Shown here in pieces: positions 61,280 to 64,000 of a stretch of 64,000 nt of DNA. Positions within the stretch are counted from its first letter, which is position 1; the number at the start of each line of letters is the position of its first letter. This stretch comes from Granulicoccus phenolivorans DSM 17626 = NBRC 107789 = JCM 15570 (GTDB lineage Bacteria > Actinomycetota > Actinomycetes > Propionibacteriales > Propionibacteriaceae): assembly GCF_000423085.1 (NCBI RefSeq), contig NZ_AUHH01000008.1, forward strand, positions 1 to 64,000. The letters run 5' to 3'. A model generated the notes under the pieces. That model was given only the letters and a program-made list of their open reading frames with translations, did no database searches and was not told the DNA's origin. The position numbers were made by a program, and so were the translations under genes.

Positions 61280-62733
61280 CGCAGGTCTTCCTCGGTCGGT
61301 TCGTCGAAGCCGTCGGCGCCGAAGCTGGACACTCCGAAGGCGGTCAGGGGATCCGCCGGAGCGGGGTCGTCGTCGGGGTCGGGCTCGACCTCTTCGAACT
61401 GGCGCGGGCCGCCGCTGACCAGCAGGGCGCGGGCCTCTCCGGCCGCGATCACCGATCCGGTCACCAGGATGCCGGGCTGCCCGTCCGGCACCAGGTCGGC
61501 GAGCATCGAGGCGACCTCGAGTGCGGTGCCCAGGCTCGGTTCGGTACGCACGCGCTGGACTCCGAAGATGCCGGTGGCGATGTCGGCGAGATCCTCGGCC
61601 GGCAGCGCCCGCGAGGTGGAGGAGACCTGCGTACACACCACCTGGGACATCACCGGCTCCCAGATCCGCAGCACCTCCTCGGCGTCCTTGTCGGCCATCA
61701 TCGCCACCACCCCGATCAGCGGGGCGAAGCCGTACGCCTCCTCGACCGCCTCGGCGGCGGCCCGGGCGGCATGCGGGTTGTGGGCCCCGTCGAGCACGAT
61801 CGACGGGTCGGTGCGGACCAGTTCGAGCCGGCCGGGCGCGGTGACCTCGGCGAATCCGTCCGCGATCACCTCCGCCGACAGCGGCTTGTTGCCCAGGAAG
61901 GCCTCGACCGCCGCCAGGGCGACGGCGGCATTGCGGGCCATGTGGGCCCCGTACACCGGCAGTGTCAGGTCCCCCAGCGGCCCGTCGGCGGTCTGCAGCC
62001 GGATCACCTGTCCGCCCACCCCGGGCTGGCGGTCGAGCAGCCCGAAGTCGCGGCCCTCCAGGCGTACATCCGCACCGACCTCGGCGGCCCGGGCCAGCAG
62101 CACCGCCGCGGCCTCGGGTTGCTGGCCGGCGAGCACCGCGTGGGAGCCGGGTTTGATGATGCCGGCCTTCTCCTTGGCGATGTCGGCGATGGTCGGACCG
62201 AGGATGTGCATGTGATCCAGGTCGATCGGCAACACCACCGCGACGGCGGCGTCGGCCACCGAGGTGGCGTCCCAGGTGCCCCCCAGGCCCACCTCGACGA
62301 CGGCGACATCGACCGGGGCATCCGCGAAGGCCGCGTACGCCATCGCCGTGATCACCTCGAAGAACGTCATCGCGATGCCGTCGATGGCCATCTCGTCGAC
62401 CATCTTCACGTACGGCTCGATATCGCTCCACAGTTCGGCGAAGCGCTGCTGGGAGATGTCCTGACCGTCGATGCTGATCCGCTCGGTGACATCGATCAGG
62501 TGCGGGGAGGAGAGCCGGCCGGTGCGCAGCCCGACCGAGCGGAGCAGGGACTCGATCATCGTCGCGGTCGAGCCCTTGCCGTTGGTGCCGGTGATCTGGA
62601 TGACCGGGTAGGCGGTCTGCGGGTCTCCGAGCAGTTGCAGCAGCGCGCGCTCCCGCTCGAGGCCGGGGCCGATCCGGTGTTCGGGCCAGCGGGCAGTGAG
62701 GGCGGCGACGAGCTCAGCGTGGGACATTGTCAT
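61276..62733 (-). CDS. folC: Folylpolyglutamate/dihydrofolate synthase
   Basis: 485 residues. The Mur-ligase-type P-loop is ITGTNGKGSTATMIESLL (49-55), followed by VVEVGLGGTWDATS and LDGAHNPHAARAAAEAVEEA. It adds glutamate to folates. The last 50 residues are acidic and not part of the usual fold. The nearby second ATG (MSHAEL) could also be the start. Confidence 0.94.
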   Translation of the reverse strand: MTMSHAELVAALTARWPEHRIGPGLERERALLQLLGDPQTAYPVIQITGTNGKGSTATMIESLLRSVGLRTGRLSSPHLIDVTERISIDGQDISQQRFAELWSDIEPYVKMVDEMAIDGIAMTFFEVITAMAYAAFADAPVDVAVVEVGLGGTWDATSVADAAVAVVLPIDLDHMHILGPTIADIAKEKAGIIKPGSHAVLAGQQPEAAAVLLARAAEVGADVRLEGRDFGLLDRQPGVGGQVIRLQTADGPLGDLTLPVYGAHMARNAAVALAAVEAFLGNKPLSAEVIADGFAEVTAPGRLELVRTDPSIVLDGAHNPHAARAAAEAVEEAYGFAPLIGVVAMMADKDAEEVLRIWEPVMSQVVCTQVSSTSRALPAEDLADIATGIFGVQRVRTEPSLGTALEVASMLADLVPDGQPGILVTGSVIAAGEARALLVSGGPRQFEEVEPDPDDDPAPADPLTAFGVSSFGADGFDEPTEEDLR

Positions 62734-62816
62734 GGCCGGGCCAGTCTAGTGTGCCGCGGCCGTCCATCCAGTCGGCGGACGTGCTTCGGATTCGTCCGCT
62801 TCCGTAAGATGCCGCC

Positions 62817-64000
62817 ATGACGACTGCGCCTGCTGCCGATTCCCGCGTGCCCGACAAGCCCAAACTCGAGGGCCTGGAGGACAAGTGGGCGACGAATTGG
62901 GCCGCCGACCGGACGTACGCGTTCGTCCGGCCGCAGTCGCGCGAGCAGGTCTTCTCGATCGACACTCCCCCGCCGACGGTGTCCGGGTCGTTGCACGTGG
63001 GGCACGTGTTCTCCTACACCCATGCCGACCTGGTCGCTCGCTATCAGCGGATGACCGGCAAGCAGGTGTTCTACCCGATGGGCTGGGACGACAACGGCCT
63101 GCCGACCGAGCGCCGGGTGCAGAACTACTTCGGGGTCCGGTGTGATCCGTCGATCCCCTACGACCCCGATTTCCAGCCGCCGGCCAAGCCGGACCCGAAG
63201 CGGCAGGTGCCGATCAGCCGCCGCAACTTCGTGGCGCTGTGCCTGGAGTTGACCGCGGTCGACGAGCAGGCCTTCGAGGATCTGTGGCGCCATGTCGGCC
63301 TGTCGGTCGACTGGGACCACCTGTACACCACGATCTCCCCGGACACCCAGGCGGTCACCCAGCGCGCATTTCTGCGGAACCGGGCCCGGGGCGAGGCGTA
63401 CCTGTCCGAGGCGCCGACGATGTGGGACGTGACCTTCCAGACCGCGGTCGCCCAGGCCGAGCTGGAGGCTCGGGACTACCCGGGCTTCTACCACAAGCTG
63501 GCCTTCGCGCTGACCGAGCCGGTCGATGCCGGCGGCGCCGACGTGCCGTGGGCCGACGGGAACGTGGTCATCGAGACCACCCGTCCCGAACTGCTGGCCG
63601 CCTGTGGCGCCCTGATCGCGCACCCCGACGATGAGCGCTACCGGGCGCTGATCGGCAAGACCGTCACCACGCCGGTGTTCGGGGTCGAGGTGCCCGTGCT
63701 GGCCCACCCGAACGCCGAGATGGACAAGGGCTCGGGGATCGCCATGTGCTGTACCTTCGGCGACCTCACCGACGTCACCTGGTGGCGCGAGCTGCAGTTG
63801 CCGATGCGGACGATCATCCAGCGCAACGGCCGGATCGTGCAGGACACCCCGGACTGGATTCCGAACGCCGCCGCCTTCACCGAGATCGCCGGCAAGACGA
63901 CCTTCTCCGCCCGGGAGACGATGGTCGAACTGCTCCGCGACGCCGGCGCCCTGCTGGCCGAACCGGAGGCCACCCAGCGCAAGGCGAACTTCTACGAAAA
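62817..64000 (+). CDS. valS: Valyl-tRNA synthetase (N-terminal part, cut by window edge)
   Basis: 394 codons are visible. The class I signature is PPPTVSGSLHVGHVFSYTHA with HVGH at 60-63; VFYPMGWDDNGLPTERRVQN and the start of the editing domain (ETTRPELLAACGALIAHP, CCTFGDLTDVTWWRELQLPM) follow. The KMSKS end lies outside the window. No T-box leader is visible in the 83 bp before the start. It diverges from folC. Confidence 0.95.
   Translation, partial: MTTAPAADSRVPDKPKLEGLEDKWATNWAADRTYAFVRPQSREQVFSIDTPPPTVSGSLHVGHVFSYTHADLVARYQRMTGKQVFYPMGWDDNGLPTERRVQNYFGVRCDPSIPYDPDFQPPAKPDPKRQVPISRRNFVALCLELTAVDEQAFEDLWRHVGLSVDWDHLYTTISPDTQAVTQRAFLRNRARGEAYLSEAPTMWDVTFQTAVAQAELEARDYPGFYHKLAFALTEPVDAGGADVPWADGNVVIETTRPELLAACGALIAHPDDERYRALIGKTVTTPVFGVEVPVLAHPNAEMDKGSGIAMCCTFGDLTDVTWWRELQLPMRTIIQRNGRIVQDTPDWIPNAAAFTEIAGKTTFSARETMVELLRDAGALLAEPEATQRKANFYE

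Noticed and set aside
62734-62816. T-box leader upstream of valS
   Set aside because: The gap is only 83 bp and shows no specifier loop, T-box sequence or terminator.

Overview
The window is a 64 kb piece of a high-GC actinobacterial chromosome. The evidence is the GC-rich coding on both strands, the actinobacterial housekeeping order (rplU-rpmA-obgE-proB, then proA-nadD-rsfS; ndk-DUF4233-folC next to valS), the long acidic N-terminal extension on RNase E, and a DUF2344/radical-SAM gene pair. A member of Propionibacteriales or a related order is my guess; the sequence alone does not settle it.

Region 1 (1-3.8 kb) is a decayed accessory strip. It holds the start of an IS3-type transposase gene at the left edge, an unrecognised winged-helix-like gene, a broken IS3 remnant and a frameshifted AraC regulator.

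Region 2 (3.8-20.5 kb) is a CoA-dependent catabolic island. A leftward operon encodes an acyl-CoA ligase, a MaoC hydratase and a class III CoA transferase (both resembling mesaconyl-CoA enzymes), an acyl-CoA dehydrogenase, a thiolase, an SDR and three crotonases. A central leftward pair encodes an SDR and a TetR regulator. Rightward genes encode an alpha-methylacyl-CoA racemase and an SDR lacking its catalytic residues. A metallo-beta-lactamase-fold hydrolase gene diverges from an NTF2-like/FAD-oxidoreductase/crotonase operon. Three promoter regions carry the same 21-bp operator with an invariant right half (CTAGATTAA), so the island looks like one TetR regulon for a branched or cyclic carboxylic acid, substrate unknown.

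Region 3 (20.5-37.3 kb) is mixed. It holds a TetR with a membrane protein and an NTF2 protein; a rifampicin-phosphotransferase-like enzyme with a C-terminal membrane anchor; a cupin/aldo-keto reductase/carboxymuconolactone decarboxylase operon; an ArsR-SRPBCC fusion; a DHFR-like/YCII/ECF sigma cluster; a structured 140-bp direct repeat; a decayed and an intact MazEF-type pair; a ClgR-like regulator; an ArsR/SRPBCC pair; two ClpP paralogues, one lacking its catalytic serine; an amidohydrolase; and an aldehyde-dehydrogenase-like protein.

Region 4 (37.3-45.6 kb) is housekeeping: tRNA-Ala(GGC), phosphoglycerate-mutase-like phosphatase, rsfS, nadD, a 50-residue membrane protein, proA, an alpha/beta hydrolase, proB, obgE, rpmA and rplU.

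Region 5 (45.7-51.9 kb) is a guaiacol-O-demethylase-like locus: a GcoA-type P450 with a GcoB-type reductase, a second gapless GcoA paralogue with a remodelled substrate pocket and no reductase of its own, two paralogous AraC regulators each divergent from one P450 and sharing a conserved promoter motif, and an EthD-like protein.

Region 6 (51.9-64 kb) is housekeeping again: RNase E, the DUF2344 protein, a thioesterase, malic enzyme, a TIGR03960-type radical SAM protein, ndk, a DUF4233 membrane protein, folC and the first third of valS.
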